Notes under the pieces: generated by a model | The model's database searches: none | What the model saw: only the letters and a program-made list of their open reading frames with translations | Told to the model about the DNA's origin: nothing | Translations under genes and position numbers: made by a program | Part shown: one piece after another, positions 47,575 to 57,210 of the stretch | How positions within the stretch are numbered: the first letter of the stretch is position 1 | Layout of the letters: every line of letters begins with the position of its first letter | Assembly: GCF_009363855.1 (NCBI RefSeq) | Contig: NZ_CP045423.1 | Span: 2,696,001 to 2,760,000, forward strand | DNA length: 64,000 nucleotides | Direction: 5' to 3' | DNA from: Microvirga thermotolerans | GTDB taxonomy: Bacteria; Pseudomonadota; Alphaproteobacteria; Rhizobiales; Beijerinckiaceae

Positions 47575-50553
47575 CTAGGCCTTCGCCTTCCGCCCCGGCG
47601 GAGCCTCCATGACCCGGTCGTAGACGGCGGACACCCGGCTCTCCGTCTCCTTCAGATGGAGCAGCAGAACCTTCTCGTTCGGCAGTCCGGCGACGGTGGC
47701 GAGACGCTTGAGAATGGCGGGAGAGACGACCGCAGGATCGAAGCGTCCCTCGATGGTGAGGCGCTGCCACTGGAAGATCGCCTGGAAGAGGCGATGTGCC
47801 TCCACGAGGATCCGGGCATCGTTCCCGTCGAGAAGACCGGCCCTGCAGGCTTCCGCGAACGTCTCTTCCGGCGCATGGCCGAGGAGGGAGCGATGCTCCG
47901 CCGCATGCGCGAGCACGAGCGCCTGGGCGATGAAGTCGAGGTCGGTCAGCCCGCCGCGCGCCAGCTTGAGATCCCAGGGGTTCCCGTCGCCCTTCTCCTG
48001 CGCGATGAGCTCGCGCATGGAGCGGACCTCCGCAAGCACGCGGGCGGGCTGGCGGGGCGCGCAGACGATGTCGCGCACGGCCCGCTGCACGATCGTGCCG
48101 AAATCCTCGTCTCCCGCCAGCACGCGGGCCCTGGTGAGCGCCATGTGCTCCCACAGGTCGGCCTCGGTCTTCTGGTAGGCGATGAAGCCCTTGAACTGGG
48201 TGGCGACCGGCCCCTTTCCTCCCTGCGGCCGCAGGCGCAGGTCCACCTCGTAGAGGAGGCCGCGCCGCGTCGGCACCGTCAGGGCGGCGACGAGGCGCTG
48301 GGTCAGCCGCGTGTAGTAGACCACGGCATCGAGCCGACGCGGCCCGCCGCTCTCCCTGTCGCTCTCGTCGTAGTCGTAGACGACCACGAGATCGAGGTCG
48401 GAACCCGCCGTCAGCTCGCGCGAGCCGAGGCGGCCGAGGCCGAGAACGGCCATGCGGCCTCCGGGCACGGTCCCGTGCTCCGCCTCGAAGGCGACGCGCA
48501 CCTGTTCGAGACAGATCCGGACGACGGCCCGGGCGATGGCGGCATAGGCCTGTCCGGCCTGAGCGGGAGAGAGGATGTCGGAGAGAAGGCGCGCTCCCGT
48601 GATGAAGCGCATCTGCCGCGCGGCGTCCCGGGTGCGGTCGAGGAAATCCTCGTAATCGCTCGGCTGCCCGATGAGCTGGCGGACCTGTTCCTCGATCGCC
48701 TCGTCGTCCGTGAGCGGAACCCCGAAGGCGGGGTCGATCAGCGCATCGAGCACGTGGGGGGACTGCGCCACCGTGTCGGCGAGACGCGGAGCGGTTCCGA
48801 GGAGGTCGGCGAAGAGCAGGCGCAGGCGGTCGTGCGACTGGAGAATGGTGAGGAGCTCCACGGCGGCGGGCATGCGCCCGAAGGCGCGGTCGAGGGCGGC
48901 CAGCGCTCCGTCGGGATCGGCGGTTCCCCCGAGAGCGGACAGGAGCGCGGGGACGAGTTCGGTCAGCACCTCGCGGGCGCGCTGGCTGGTGATGGCGGAG
49001 CGGCGGCCGAAATGCCAGCCGCGGATGGTCTCGGCGACGACGGCCGGATCGCGGAAGCCCATTCGCGCGAGGGTCGCAAGCGTCTCCGGATCGTCGGACG
49101 TTCCCGTGAAGACGAGATTGCCCACGTCGGAGGCGAGCTCCGGCCCCTCCTCGAAGAGGAGCGCGTAATGCCCCTGCACGATGCGGGCCTGGTCGGTCAG
49201 CGCCTTGGCGAAGGCCTTCAGGGAAGGATAGCCGCAGAACTTCGCGAAGCGGGCCAGTTCCTCCTCGTCGGAGGGCAGGCGCTGCGTCTGCTCGTCCGCG
49301 ACCATCTGCAGGCGATGCTCGATGCCGCGCAGGAAGCGGTAGGCATGGGACAGCTCGTCCCGCGCCTGCTCGGTGATCCAGCCCTCGGCATGGAGCGCGG
49401 CGAGCATGTCGAGGGTGCGCCGCCCCCGCAGGGCCGGACGCCGGCCGCCGAAGACGAGCTGCTGCGTCTGCACGAAGAACTCGATCTCGCGGATGCCGCC
49501 GCGCCCGAGCTTGATATCGTGGCCCGCCACGGCGATCTCGTCATGCCCGCGCACCGCGTGGATCTGCCGCTTCATCGCGTGGACGTCGGCGATGGACGCG
49601 AAATCGAAGTACTTGCGCCAGATGAAGGGGCGCAGATCGTCGAGGAAGCGCTGTCCGAGCGCCAGGTCACCCGCCACGGGCCGCGCCTTGATGAGCGCCG
49701 CCCGCTCCCAGTTCTGCCCCACCGTCTCGTAATAGGTATAGGCGGAGGGAAGCGAGACCGCCGTGGGCGTCGAGCCCGGATCGGGCCTGAGGCGATAGTC
49801 GACCCGGTGCACGTAGCCGTGGGGCGTGCGCTCCTGGAGGAGGCGCGCGAGCTGCTGCGCGACGCGGGTGTAGAAGGTGGCCGCTTCCGCATTCTCCGGC
49901 AGGGCCGGAGCCGCGGGGTCGAAGAACACGACGAGGTCGATGTCGCTCGAATAGTTGAGCTCCCCTGCCCCGTGCTTGCCGAGGGCGAGCACGGTGAAGC
50001 CGGATTCCGCGCCGGGCGCGTCCGGATCCTTGAGGGCGATGCGGCCGAGACCCGCCATCTCGGTGAGCACGAGATCGACTGCGCCGCCGACCGACGCATC
50101 CGCGAACTCGGACAACGCGCCGGTCACCTCTTCCAGCTCCCAGACGCCGCCGATATCGGCGAGGGCGACGAGGAGCGCGTGGGCATTGCGGTTTTGCCTG
50201 AAGACGCGGACCGCATCGTCGCGGGCGAGATCCCCTGCCCGCAGCCGTCGATAGAGAGTCGCCTGGTCCGCCGCGATGGCCCGGTGGCTGTCCTCCGGCG
50301 GCCGCATCGCAAGCCGTGCGAGCCGGGCGGGATCGGTGCGGATCAGCTGCCAGAGAAAGGGCGAGTGGTCGGCGATGGAGAGGAGGAGATCGTGCAGCCT
50401 CCCCTGCGTCAGGGCCGGCAGCAGGAGGGCAGCCTCAGGCTCTCCCTTGGCGCGTCCCACGAAATCGGAAAGCTCCGCCTTCGCCTTCCGGCGGTCCGAC
50501 ACGGGCGGCGCCAGCCTCAGACGGTCGAGGAGTGTGGTGGACGGGTCGGGCAC
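47575..50553 (-). CDS. glnE: Bifunctional glutamine synthetase adenylyltransferase/deadenylase
   Basis: A 992-residue regulator that adds and removes AMP on glutamine synthetase in response to nitrogen status via PII. Two nucleotidyltransferase halves: the first with GKHGAGELNYSSDIDLVVFF (GELNYSSDID) near 192-211, the second with GLGRLGSRELTAGSDLDLVV (SRELTAGSDLD) near 706-725. GlnE-type helical linkers lie after each. Start is GTG at 50553 with GGAG five bases upstream. It is downstream of a sensor kinase gene by 90 bases, an order known in many Rhizobiales. Confidence 0.96.
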   Translation of the reverse strand: MPDPSTTLLDRLRLAPPVSDRRKAKAELSDFVGRAKGEPEAALLLPALTQGRLHDLLLSIADHSPFLWQLIRTDPARLARLAMRPPEDSHRAIAADQATLYRRLRAGDLARDDAVRVFRQNRNAHALLVALADIGGVWELEEVTGALSEFADASVGGAVDLVLTEMAGLGRIALKDPDAPGAESGFTVLALGKHGAGELNYSSDIDLVVFFDPAAPALPENAEAATFYTRVAQQLARLLQERTPHGYVHRVDYRLRPDPGSTPTAVSLPSAYTYYETVGQNWERAALIKARPVAGDLALGQRFLDDLRPFIWRKYFDFASIADVHAMKRQIHAVRGHDEIAVAGHDIKLGRGGIREIEFFVQTQQLVFGGRRPALRGRRTLDMLAALHAEGWITEQARDELSHAYRFLRGIEHRLQMVADEQTQRLPSDEEELARFAKFCGYPSLKAFAKALTDQARIVQGHYALLFEEGPELASDVGNLVFTGTSDDPETLATLARMGFRDPAVVAETIRGWHFGRRSAITSQRAREVLTELVPALLSALGGTADPDGALAALDRAFGRMPAAVELLTILQSHDRLRLLFADLLGTAPRLADTVAQSPHVLDALIDPAFGVPLTDDEAIEEQVRQLIGQPSDYEDFLDRTRDAARQMRFITGARLLSDILSPAQAGQAYAAIARAVVRICLEQVRVAFEAEHGTVPGGRMAVLGLGRLGSRELTAGSDLDLVVVYDYDESDRESGGPRRLDAVVYYTRLTQRLVAALTVPTRRGLLYEVDLRLRPQGGKGPVATQFKGFIAYQKTEADLWEHMALTRARVLAGDEDFGTIVQRAVRDIVCAPRQPARVLAEVRSMRELIAQEKGDGNPWDLKLARGGLTDLDFIAQALVLAHAAEHRSLLGHAPEETFAEACRAGLLDGNDARILVEAHRLFQAIFQWQRLTIEGRFDPAVVSPAILKRLATVAGLPNEKVLLLHLKETESRVSAVYDRVMEAPPGRKAKA

Positions 50554-50643
50554 GGCCTCTCCGGGGAATCCTGTTGCGGCGCTTCAGTGTCCATGCCGCC
50601 CGAACGGAGGCAACCGAAATGTTGCTCCGCGCCTGCGCAGGTT

Positions 50644-52095
50644 TCAGGCACCTGCCGCGGAAGGCGGCAGGGGCGTCCCCGCCGTCTGGCGAAGGGGAAG
50701 GACCAGCACCGCCCGAAGACCCGGTCCGTTGTCCTCCAGGCGCAGGGCGCCGCCATGCAGCCGCGCCACCGCCGTGGCGAGGCTGAGCCCCAGGCCGAAG
50801 CCGGGACGGGAGCGGGCGGTCTCCAGCCGCACGAAGCGTTCGAGCACATGAGCGCGCTCCGCCTCCGGAATGCCGGGGCCGCGGTCGGCCACCACCACCT
50901 CGACGGACGGGCCGACCCGCCGGGCCGTGACGGCGACGGGCCGCGCCGGCGCCCCGGCTTCGGTGGGAGCGCCGTACTTGAGTGCATTGTCGAGAAGGTT
51001 GGCCACGGCCTGCCCCAGAAGCTCGCGGCTGCCGTGGACGGGGAGATCGTCCTCCACCGCGACCTCGAAGGGCACGCCCGCCTCCTCGGCGAGGGCCTCG
51101 TAGAGCTCGGCGACGTCGCGCACGGCTTCCGCGGCATCGAAGTCGGAAAGCTCCTCCCGGGCGTTGCCCGCCTCCAGCCGCGCGATCATCAGGAGCGCGT
51201 TGAAGATGCGGATGAGGTTGTCGCTCTCCTCGATATTGGCCTCGAGGGCCGCCCTGAGCTCCTCCGGCGTTCCGGCGAGACGCAGGGCCTCGTCGGCCCT
51301 GTTGCGCATGCGGGTCAGGGGCGTCTTCAGGTCGTGGGCGATGTTGTCGGAGACCTCCCGCATGCCGTGCATCAGCTCGTCGATGCGTTCCAGCATGTTG
51401 TTGAGGTTGTGCGCGAGGCGGTCGAGCTCGTCTCCGGTGCCGGCGACCTTCAGGCGCCCGCCGAGGTCCCCCGCCATGATGACCCGGGTGGTCTCCGTCA
51501 TGTCGTCGATGCGCTTGAGGACGCGGCGGGTGATGAACCAGGCGCCGCCGCAGCCGAGAATGCCGATGAAGAGGAGCGAATAGCCGAAGGCGCGGCGGAT
51601 CACCTCGCGAAGGCGGGCGCTCTCGTCCATGTCGCGCCCGACGAGAAGGCGGAATCCGCCGGGGAGGAGATAGATCCGCACGAGGGCATGGCTCGGCGGA
51701 GCGTCGGCGTCCTCCGTGCGGGCGTAGTCGGTCTCGAACTGTCCGGGCCTGTCGATGACTCCGGGCGGCAGGGCGCCCACGTTGCCGGCGATCTTCTCGC
51801 CCGCATTCGTGGTGACGAGATAGAGGGAGGCCCCGGGCACGCGGGAGCGCCGCTCGACGATGTTGACGAGGCGGCGCAGGCCACCGATGCGGTACTGCTC
51901 GGAGAGGCCGTTGATCTCCGCGTCGATGGTGGAGGTGAACTGGTCGGAGAGCAGGCGCTGCGCGTTCCAGGCCACGTAGCCGAGAGCCGCGAAGGCGAAC
52001 AGCGCGAAGACGAGCAGGTAGGCGAAGGACAGCTTGAAGGCGGTTGTGCGGAACAGCGCGCCGAGGGCCGACATCGCGGAGGCGGCCCGGGTCAT
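50644..52095 (-). CDS. Sensor histidine kinase with HAMP domain
   Basis: A 483-residue membrane kinase. N-terminal span LSFAYLLVFALFAFAALGYV, periplasmic loop to about 170, second span LLFIGILGCGGAWFI, HAMP (about 190-245), HisKA with VSDNIAHDLKTPLTRMRN carrying the phospho-His, and HATPase_c with NLLDNALKYGAP, VADRGPGIPEAER and GFGLGLSLATAVA. The ATG overlaps the stop of the response regulator gene (ATGA), so the pair is translationally coupled and cognate. Its neighbour degP suggests an envelope-stress role (inference). Confidence 0.92.
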   Translation of the reverse strand: MTRAASAMSALGALFRTTAFKLSFAYLLVFALFAFAALGYVAWNAQRLLSDQFTSTIDAEINGLSEQYRIGGLRRLVNIVERRSRVPGASLYLVTTNAGEKIAGNVGALPPGVIDRPGQFETDYARTEDADAPPSHALVRIYLLPGGFRLLVGRDMDESARLREVIRRAFGYSLLFIGILGCGGAWFITRRVLKRIDDMTETTRVIMAGDLGGRLKVAGTGDELDRLAHNLNNMLERIDELMHGMREVSDNIAHDLKTPLTRMRNRADEALRLAGTPEELRAALEANIEESDNLIRIFNALLMIARLEAGNAREELSDFDAAEAVRDVAELYEALAEEAGVPFEVAVEDDLPVHGSRELLGQAVANLLDNALKYGAPTEAGAPARPVAVTARRVGPSVEVVVADRGPGIPEAERAHVLERFVRLETARSRPGFGLGLSLATAVARLHGGALRLEDNGPGLRAVLVLPLRQTAGTPLPPSAAGA

Positions 52096-52790
52096 TCCTC
52101 GCCCTCGGCGGGTCCGACCCGCACCATGTACCCCGCGCCGCGGATGGTGTGGATGAGCGGCTTGTCGAAGCCCTTGTCGATCTTCGCGCGAAGCCGCGAC
52201 ACATGGACGTCGATCACGTTCGTCTGCGGATCGAAGTGATAGTCCCACACATGCTCGAGGAGCATGGTGCGCGTCACCACCTGGTTGGCGTTCTTCATCA
52301 GGTATTCGAGCAGCCGGAACTCGCGGGGCTGGAGGACGATCTCCTGCCCGGAGCGCGTCACCCGGTGGGACAGGCGGTCGAGTTCGAGATCGGCGATACG
52401 GTAGACGGTCGGCTCCACGCTGGGAGACGCAGTCCGCCGGCGGGACAGCACCTCCACCCGCGCGAGAAGCTCGGAGAAGGCGTAAGGCTTCGGAAGGTAG
52501 TCGTCCCCGCCCGCGCGCAGCCCCTTCACCCGGTCGTCCACCTGGCCGAGGGCGGACAGGATCAGGACCGGCGTCTCCACCTTCTGCTCGCGCAGGGAGC
52601 GGATGAGCGACAGGCCGTCGAGCTTCGGCAGCATGCGGTCGACCACCAGCACGTCGTAGTCGCCGGACTCCGCCATGGCATAGCCGTCGAGCCCGTCCGT
52701 CGCATGGTCGGCGACGTGGCCGGCCTCCCGGAACGCCTTGACGAGGTAGGAGGCCGCCTCGCGGTCGTCCTCGATGATGAGAATGCGCAT
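52092..52790 (-). CDS. Response regulator, OmpR/PhoB family
   Basis: A 232-residue DNA-binding regulator. Receiver: RILIIEDDREAASYLVKAF, phosphorylation site Asp51 in YDVLVVDRMLPKLDG, and GGDDYLPKPYAFSELLARVE with the conserved Lys. Winged-helix output: LQPREFRLLEYLMKNANQVV, TNVIDVHVSRLRAKID, and IRGAGYMVR. The ATG at 52790 starts MRILIIEDD. Partner kinase overlaps downstream; degP lies 163 bases upstream on the same strand. The pair probably regulates envelope genes, degP being a candidate target. Confidence 0.94.
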   Translation of the reverse strand: MRILIIEDDREAASYLVKAFREAGHVADHATDGLDGYAMAESGDYDVLVVDRMLPKLDGLSLIRSLREQKVETPVLILSALGQVDDRVKGLRAGGDDYLPKPYAFSELLARVEVLSRRRTASPSVEPTVYRIADLELDRLSHRVTRSGQEIVLQPREFRLLEYLMKNANQVVTRTMLLEHVWDYHFDPQTNVIDVHVSRLRAKIDKGFDKPLIHTIRGAGYMVRVGPAEGEE

Positions 52791-52952
52791 GGCGATGCTT
52801 ATAGCAATGGCGGCGTCCATAGCAAAAATCGAGCCCGACGGCAGACCGGCCCTGGAGGGAAGGACCGGCCTGCCGCGGGCGGGAATGCCGGGCTCGACGC
52901 GAGGGACAGGCAACGGGGAGAGCCCGGCATCCGTTCGGGTGCCTTTGGGCGC

Positions 52953-54161
52953 TTACGCGCCCTTCGGCTGACTGGCGACCTCAAGGGTGACGGTGCGCTC
53001 CTTGCCGTCGCGGTAGAGGGTGAGGGTCAGGCTCTTGCCCGGGGGCACCTGGGCCACCTTGCGGGAGAGGTCCTTGGCCTCCTTGATGGTCTCGCCGTCG
53101 ACCGCGACGATGGTGTCGCCGGTCCTGACGCCCGCCTTCTCGGCCGGGCTGCCCTTCACGGTGTCGGCCACGAGCGCGCCCTTGGGCTCCTTGAGGCCGA
53201 TCGCCTCGGCGATCTCCTTCGTCACCGGCTGCATCTGCACGCCGATGAAGCCGCGGGTGACCGTGCCCTTGTCCTTGAGCGCGGCGACGACCTGCTCGAC
53301 CGTGCCGGCCGGGATCGCGAAGGCGATGCCGACGCTGCCGCCGGAGGGGGAGTAGATCGCCGTGTTCACGCCCACCACCTCGCCGGCGAGGTTGAAGGTC
53401 GGGCCGCCCGAATTGCCCTTGTTCACGGGGGCGTCGATCTGGATGAAGTCGTCGTAGGGACCGGCGCCGATGTCGCGGTGCTGGGCCGAGACGATGCCGG
53501 CCGTCACCGTGCCGCCGAGGCCGAACGGATTGCCGACCGCGAGCACCCAGTCGCCGATCCGCGCCTTCTGCGAGGCGAGGCGGACGTAAGGAAAGTCGCT
53601 GCCGCCCTCGACCTTGATGAGGGCGAGGTCGGTCTTGGGATCGGTGCCGATCACCCTGGCGCTCAGCTCCTTGCCGTCGTCCATGGTCACGGTGACCGAG
53701 GAGGCGTTCTCGACCACGTGGTTGTTGGTCACGGCATAGCCGTCGGCGGAGATGAAGAAGCCGGAGCCGAGAGCCTGGCCGAACTGGCGGGGCTGCTGAC
53801 GGTGGCCGCGGGGGCCGCCCTGGTTCGGGAGCTGGTCGCGGAACTGGCGGAAGAACTTCTCGATGCCGGGAGGCAGGTCCTGCATGCCGAACGCGTCGCC
53901 GTCGTCGCCCTCGTCGCGGCTCGCCACGTTCTGGACCTTGACCTTGACGGAGATCACGGCCGGCTTCACGCGGTCGATGACGTCCGCGAAGGACGGCATG
54001 CCCTGGATCGGCTGCGACATGGACCGCAGCTCCGCATGGGCGGGATTGGGAGCCACGAGGCCCGTCTCGACGGCGCCGCCGGCGATCAGGGCGGCGACCG
54101 CAGCGGCGCCGAGCCACCGGGTCATGCGCTTGCGGGCGAGCGTGGAAGCTTTGTCCATCAT
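52953..54161 (-). CDS. degP: DegP/HtrA-type periplasmic serine protease with one PDZ domain
   Basis: A 402-residue Do-family protease and chaperone. Signal peptide or anchor (WLGAAAVAALIAGGA), a Gln/Pro/Gly-rich loop (about 110-130), the trypsin-like domain with triad His148 (TNNHVVE), Asp178 (KTDLALIK) and Ser251 (NKGNSGGPTF), then one PDZ domain (about 290-395) with GFIGVQMQPV and GDTIVAVDG. Classic DegP has two PDZ domains and about 470-500 residues, so this is a shorter, DegS/MucD-like layout. It removes misfolded envelope proteins. A kinase-regulator pair lies immediately downstream. Confidence 0.93.
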   Translation of the reverse strand: MMDKASTLARKRMTRWLGAAAVAALIAGGAVETGLVAPNPAHAELRSMSQPIQGMPSFADVIDRVKPAVISVKVKVQNVASRDEGDDGDAFGMQDLPPGIEKFFRQFRDQLPNQGGPRGHRQQPRQFGQALGSGFFISADGYAVTNNHVVENASSVTVTMDDGKELSARVIGTDPKTDLALIKVEGGSDFPYVRLASQKARIGDWVLAVGNPFGLGGTVTAGIVSAQHRDIGAGPYDDFIQIDAPVNKGNSGGPTFNLAGEVVGVNTAIYSPSGGSVGIAFAIPAGTVEQVVAALKDKGTVTRGFIGVQMQPVTKEIAEAIGLKEPKGALVADTVKGSPAEKAGVRTGDTIVAVDGETIKEAKDLSRKVAQVPPGKSLTLTLYRDGKERTVTLEVASQPKGA

Positions 54162-54181
54162 GGTCAGTCTCTCTCCTCGAA

Positions 54182-54196
54182 GAACCCGTCGGGTTC
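54182..54196. promoter_or_regulatory. Palindrome in the degP leader
   Basis: GAACCCG T CGGGTTC, a perfect 7-bp palindrome with one central base, about 20 bases upstream of the degP start. Operator or small leader hairpin. Confidence 0.35.
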
Positions 54197-54224
54197 GTGA
54201 TGAGAGCAAACTTGGGCCTTCTCC

Positions 54225-54264
54225 CCTTACGGCCCGCTCACCTGAGCATGAAATGTTCGTAAGG
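54225..54264. promoter_or_regulatory. Wide inverted repeat upstream of degP
   Basis: CCTTACG and CGTAAGG, 26 bases apart, in the 118-base gap between ccmH and degP. Possible paired half-sites for a regulator. Confidence 0.25.
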
Positions 54265-54279
54265 TTGGGAGGAGCGCCC

Positions 54280-54732
54280 TCAGTCCTGCTTCAGGAGGCT
54301 CTCCAGCGCCCTGCGTTCGTTCTCGTCGAGGGCGGCGCTCGCCCGCGGGCGGCGCTTCAGGGCCCAAACGGCGCCCCCGGCCCCGAGCACCAGGACGAGG
54401 AAGGGCGCGAGCCAGAGCAGAAGGGTATGGGCGCCGAAGGTCGGCTTGAGGAGAACGAACTCGCCGTAGCGCTGGACGAGATAGTCCCGCACCTGCTGGT
54501 CCGTGTCGCCGGCGGCGAGACGCTCGCGGACCAGGAGGCGCAGGTCGCGGGCGAGCTGGGCGTCGGAATCGTCGATGGACTGGTTCTGGCAGACCATGCA
54601 GCGCAGCCCCGCCGAAATCTCGCGGGCGCGGCGCTCCAGCGCGGGATCCTTCATCACCTCGTCCGGCTGCACGGCGAAGGCCTGCCCGCAGAGGAGGAGG
54701 GTCGCAAGGAGGGCAGGCACGAACCGCCGCAT
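54280..54732 (-). CDS. ccmH: Cytochrome c maturation protein CcmH
   Basis: A 150-residue membrane-anchored thiol oxidoreductase that reduces apocytochrome heme-binding cysteines. Redox motif GLRCMVCQNQSIDDSDAQLA (Cys-X2-Cys) at about 43-62, LRLLVRERLAAGDTDQQVRD, YLVQRYGEFVLLKPTF, then a C-terminal span LLLWLAPFLVLVLGAGGAVW. It has a signal peptide. Last gene of ccmI-ccmE-ccmF-ccmH, starting three bases after the ccmF stop. Confidence 0.95.
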   Translation of the reverse strand: MRRFVPALLATLLLCGQAFAVQPDEVMKDPALERRAREISAGLRCMVCQNQSIDDSDAQLARDLRLLVRERLAAGDTDQQVRDYLVQRYGEFVLLKPTFGAHTLLLWLAPFLVLVLGAGGAVWALKRRPRASAALDENERRALESLLKQD

Positions 54733-54735
54733 CGC

Positions 54736-56718
54736 CTACTCCGCAGCAACCGAAGCCACCGGCTCCGCCTTCGCCCGCGCCGGCGCCGCGATCCGCAGGC
54801 GCCGGTCGGTCAGGGACAGGGCGCCGCCGAAGGCCATGACCAGGGCGCCGAGCCAGATCAGGAGCACGAAGGGCTTGTAGTAGAACCGCACGCCGACCGA
54901 GCCGTCCGGCTGCATCTCGCCGAGGCTGACGTAGATCTGGCTCAGGCCGGACGTGAGGATGCCCGCTTCCGTGGTCGGCATTCCGCGGGTCACGTAGAGG
55001 CGCTTCATGCTCTCCACGGTCCCGATCTCGCCGCCGTTGCGGAACACGCGGAACACGGCTGCGTCCTCCCGGTAATTGGCGTTCTGGCGCGGCACGATGC
55101 GCTCCAGGCGGATCTGGTACGGCCCTGCGGCGAGGCGCTCGCCCGCCTTCAGGGTGCCGAGGCTCTCCACGTCCCAGGCGGTGGCGGAGATGCCCAGCAC
55201 GACCAGACCCACGCCCGCATGGGCGACCACCGTTCCCCAGGTGGAGCGCGGCAGGCCCTTCGCCTTCGCCCAGGCGACGCCGAGGGGGCGGCCCCGGCTC
55301 CAGGAGCGGGTGACGACCTCGTTGAGGGAGCCGAGGATCAGAAAGGCGCCGAGCCCGATGCCGAGGGGCGCCGCCACGGGGCCGCCCCGGGTGAGGGCGA
55401 AGACCGCGAGCGTCGCGAGCAGGGACAGGCCGAGTGCCGCATAGAGCCGCTGCGCCGTGCCGAGGAAGTTGCCGCGCTTCCAGGCCAATGTCTGGCCGAA
55501 GGGCAGGAGCAGGAGCAGCGGCAGGACGAGGGGCAGGAACGTGGCGTTGAAGAACGGGGCGCCGACCGAGATCTTCTCCCCCGTCAGCACCTCCAGCGCG
55601 AGCGGGTAGAGCGTGCCGACGAAGACCGTGGCGCAGGCGCTCGCCAGGAAGAGGTTGTTCACCACCAGCGCCCCCTCCCGCGAGACGGGGGCGAACAGGC
55701 CGCCCTGCTGCAGGAGCGGCGCGCGCCAGGCGAAGAGGGCGAGGGAGCCGCCGATGAAGACGACGAGGATGCCGAGGATGAAGGTGCCGCGCGCCGGGTC
55801 GACCGCGAAGGAATGGACCGAGGTCAGCACGCCCGAACGGACGAGGAAGGTGCCGAGAAGCGAGAGGGAGAAGGTGAGGACGGCGAGCAGGATCGTCCAC
55901 ACCTTCAGCGCGTCGCGCTTCTCCATCACCACGGTCGAATGAAGAAGCGCCGTGCCCGCGAGCCAGGGCATGAGGGAGGCGTTCTCCACCGGGTCCCAGA
56001 ACCACCAGCCGCCCCAGCCGAGCTCGTAATAGGCCCAGTACGACCCCATGGCGATGCCGAGGGTGAGGAAGCACCAGGCGGCGAGGGTCCAGGGGCGGAC
56101 GATGCGCGCCCACACCGCGTCGATGCGCCCGTCGATCAGGGCGGCGCAGGCGAAGGCGAAAGAGATCGAGAAGCCCACATAGCCCAGGTAGAGCAGCGGC
56201 GGATGGATCGCGAGGCCGGGATCCTGCAGGAGCGGGTTGAGGTCCTGCCCTTCCGGCGCGGCGGGAACGAGGCGCCGGAAGGGGTTCGACGTCATGAGGA
56301 TGAACAGGAGGAACGCGACCGTGATGGCCGCCTGCACCGCCAGGGTGTTCGCCTGAAGCCGCGCGGGAATGCCGTTCCTGGAGAGCGCCACCACCGCGCC
56401 GAACAGGCACAGGATCAGCACCCAGAGCAGCATGGAGCCCTCGTGGTTCCCCCACACGCCGGAGATCTTGTAGATCAGCGGCTTGGCCGAATGGGAGTTC
56501 TCGACCACGTTGAGCACCGAGAAATCGGAGGTCACATAGGCGAAGGCGAGGGCCAGGAAGGCGAAGGCCACGCAGCCCAGCACCGCGAGCGCGGAGGACG
56601 GCGCCACCGCCATCAGGACCGGGTCGTTCGTCCGCGCGCCCCAGAGGGGCACGACGAACTGGATCAGGGACAGGCCCAGCGCGAGCGCGAGCGCGAAATG
56701 TCCGGCCTCGACCAACAC
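54736..56718 (-). CDS. ccmF: Heme lyase subunit CcmF
   Basis: A 660-residue polytopic membrane protein that, with CcmH and CcmI, attaches heme to apocytochrome c. Marks: GVWGNHEGSMLLWVLILCLF, LLYLGYVGFSISFAFACAAL, the WWD heme-binding site GWGGWWFWDPVENASLMPWL, and conserved periplasmic His residues. Start is GTG at 56718 with GGAG eight bases upstream in the gap after ccmE. Length fits the family (about 640-660). Confidence 0.96.
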   Translation of the reverse strand: MLVEAGHFALALALGLSLIQFVVPLWGARTNDPVLMAVAPSSALAVLGCVAFAFLALAFAYVTSDFSVLNVVENSHSAKPLIYKISGVWGNHEGSMLLWVLILCLFGAVVALSRNGIPARLQANTLAVQAAITVAFLLFILMTSNPFRRLVPAAPEGQDLNPLLQDPGLAIHPPLLYLGYVGFSISFAFACAALIDGRIDAVWARIVRPWTLAAWCFLTLGIAMGSYWAYYELGWGGWWFWDPVENASLMPWLAGTALLHSTVVMEKRDALKVWTILLAVLTFSLSLLGTFLVRSGVLTSVHSFAVDPARGTFILGILVVFIGGSLALFAWRAPLLQQGGLFAPVSREGALVVNNLFLASACATVFVGTLYPLALEVLTGEKISVGAPFFNATFLPLVLPLLLLLPFGQTLAWKRGNFLGTAQRLYAALGLSLLATLAVFALTRGGPVAAPLGIGLGAFLILGSLNEVVTRSWSRGRPLGVAWAKAKGLPRSTWGTVVAHAGVGLVVLGISATAWDVESLGTLKAGERLAAGPYQIRLERIVPRQNANYREDAAVFRVFRNGGEIGTVESMKRLYVTRGMPTTEAGILTSGLSQIYVSLGEMQPDGSVGVRFYYKPFVLLIWLGALVMAFGGALSLTDRRLRIAAPARAKAEPVASVAAE

Positions 56719-56730
56719 GAAGGCTACTCC

Positions 56731-57210
56731 CTAGTTCTGCTTCGCCTGCTGCGAGGCCGGACCTTCGCCCTGCCAGTGGCCCTGGCGCTTGAGCGCGTCC
56801 GCCACCTCGCGGGGCATGTAGTTCTCGTCGTGCTTGGCAAGCACCGTGTCGGCCCTGAACACACCGGACGGCTCCAGCCGCCCTTCGGCGACCACCCCCT
56901 GCCCTTCCCGGAACAGGTCCGGAAGCAGACCCTGATAATGCACGCGGATCGAGCTCTGCGCATCCATGACCTCGAACTCCACCTGCTGCTTCTCGCCGCG
57001 GCGCACGGAGCCTTCCTTGACGAGGCCGCCGAGGCGGAAGCGGGTGCCGGGCGCGACGTTCTTGGCCTGCACGTCGGCGGGCGAGTTGAAGAAGACGATG
57101 GTGTCGTTCATCGCATAGAGCACGAGGCCCAGCGCGACCGCGAGAATGCAGCCGGCGACGGCGATGATGGTGAGGCGGCGGGTCTTTCGGGTCCGGATCT
57201 TGCGGGTCAT
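56731..57210 (-). CDS. ccmE: Heme chaperone CcmE
   Basis: A 159-residue membrane-anchored chaperone that holds heme covalently for transfer to CcmF. Signal anchor [20 protein letters not shown] ([20 protein letters not shown]), OB-fold body with [18 protein letters not shown], and the heme-binding His in [14 protein letters not shown] near 131. Its ATG overlaps the ccmI stop (ATGA), so they are translationally coupled. Confidence 0.96.
   Translation of the reverse strand: MTRKIRTRKTRRLTIIAVAGCILAVALGLVLYAMNDTIVFFNSPADVQAKNVAPGTRFRLGGLVKEGSVRRGEKQQVEFEVMDAQSSIRVHYQGLLPDLFREGQGVVAEGRLEPSGVFRADTVLAKHDENYMPREVADALKRQGHWQGEGPASQQAKQN

Noticed and set aside
47656..52239. A very long plus-strand open frame (over 1500 codons) opposite glnE and the sensor kinase
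   Set aside because: It is the antisense shadow of two real high-GC genes. It reads as low-complexity Arg/Glu/Gly sequence with no domain, while the minus strand gives complete GlnE and kinase motifs.
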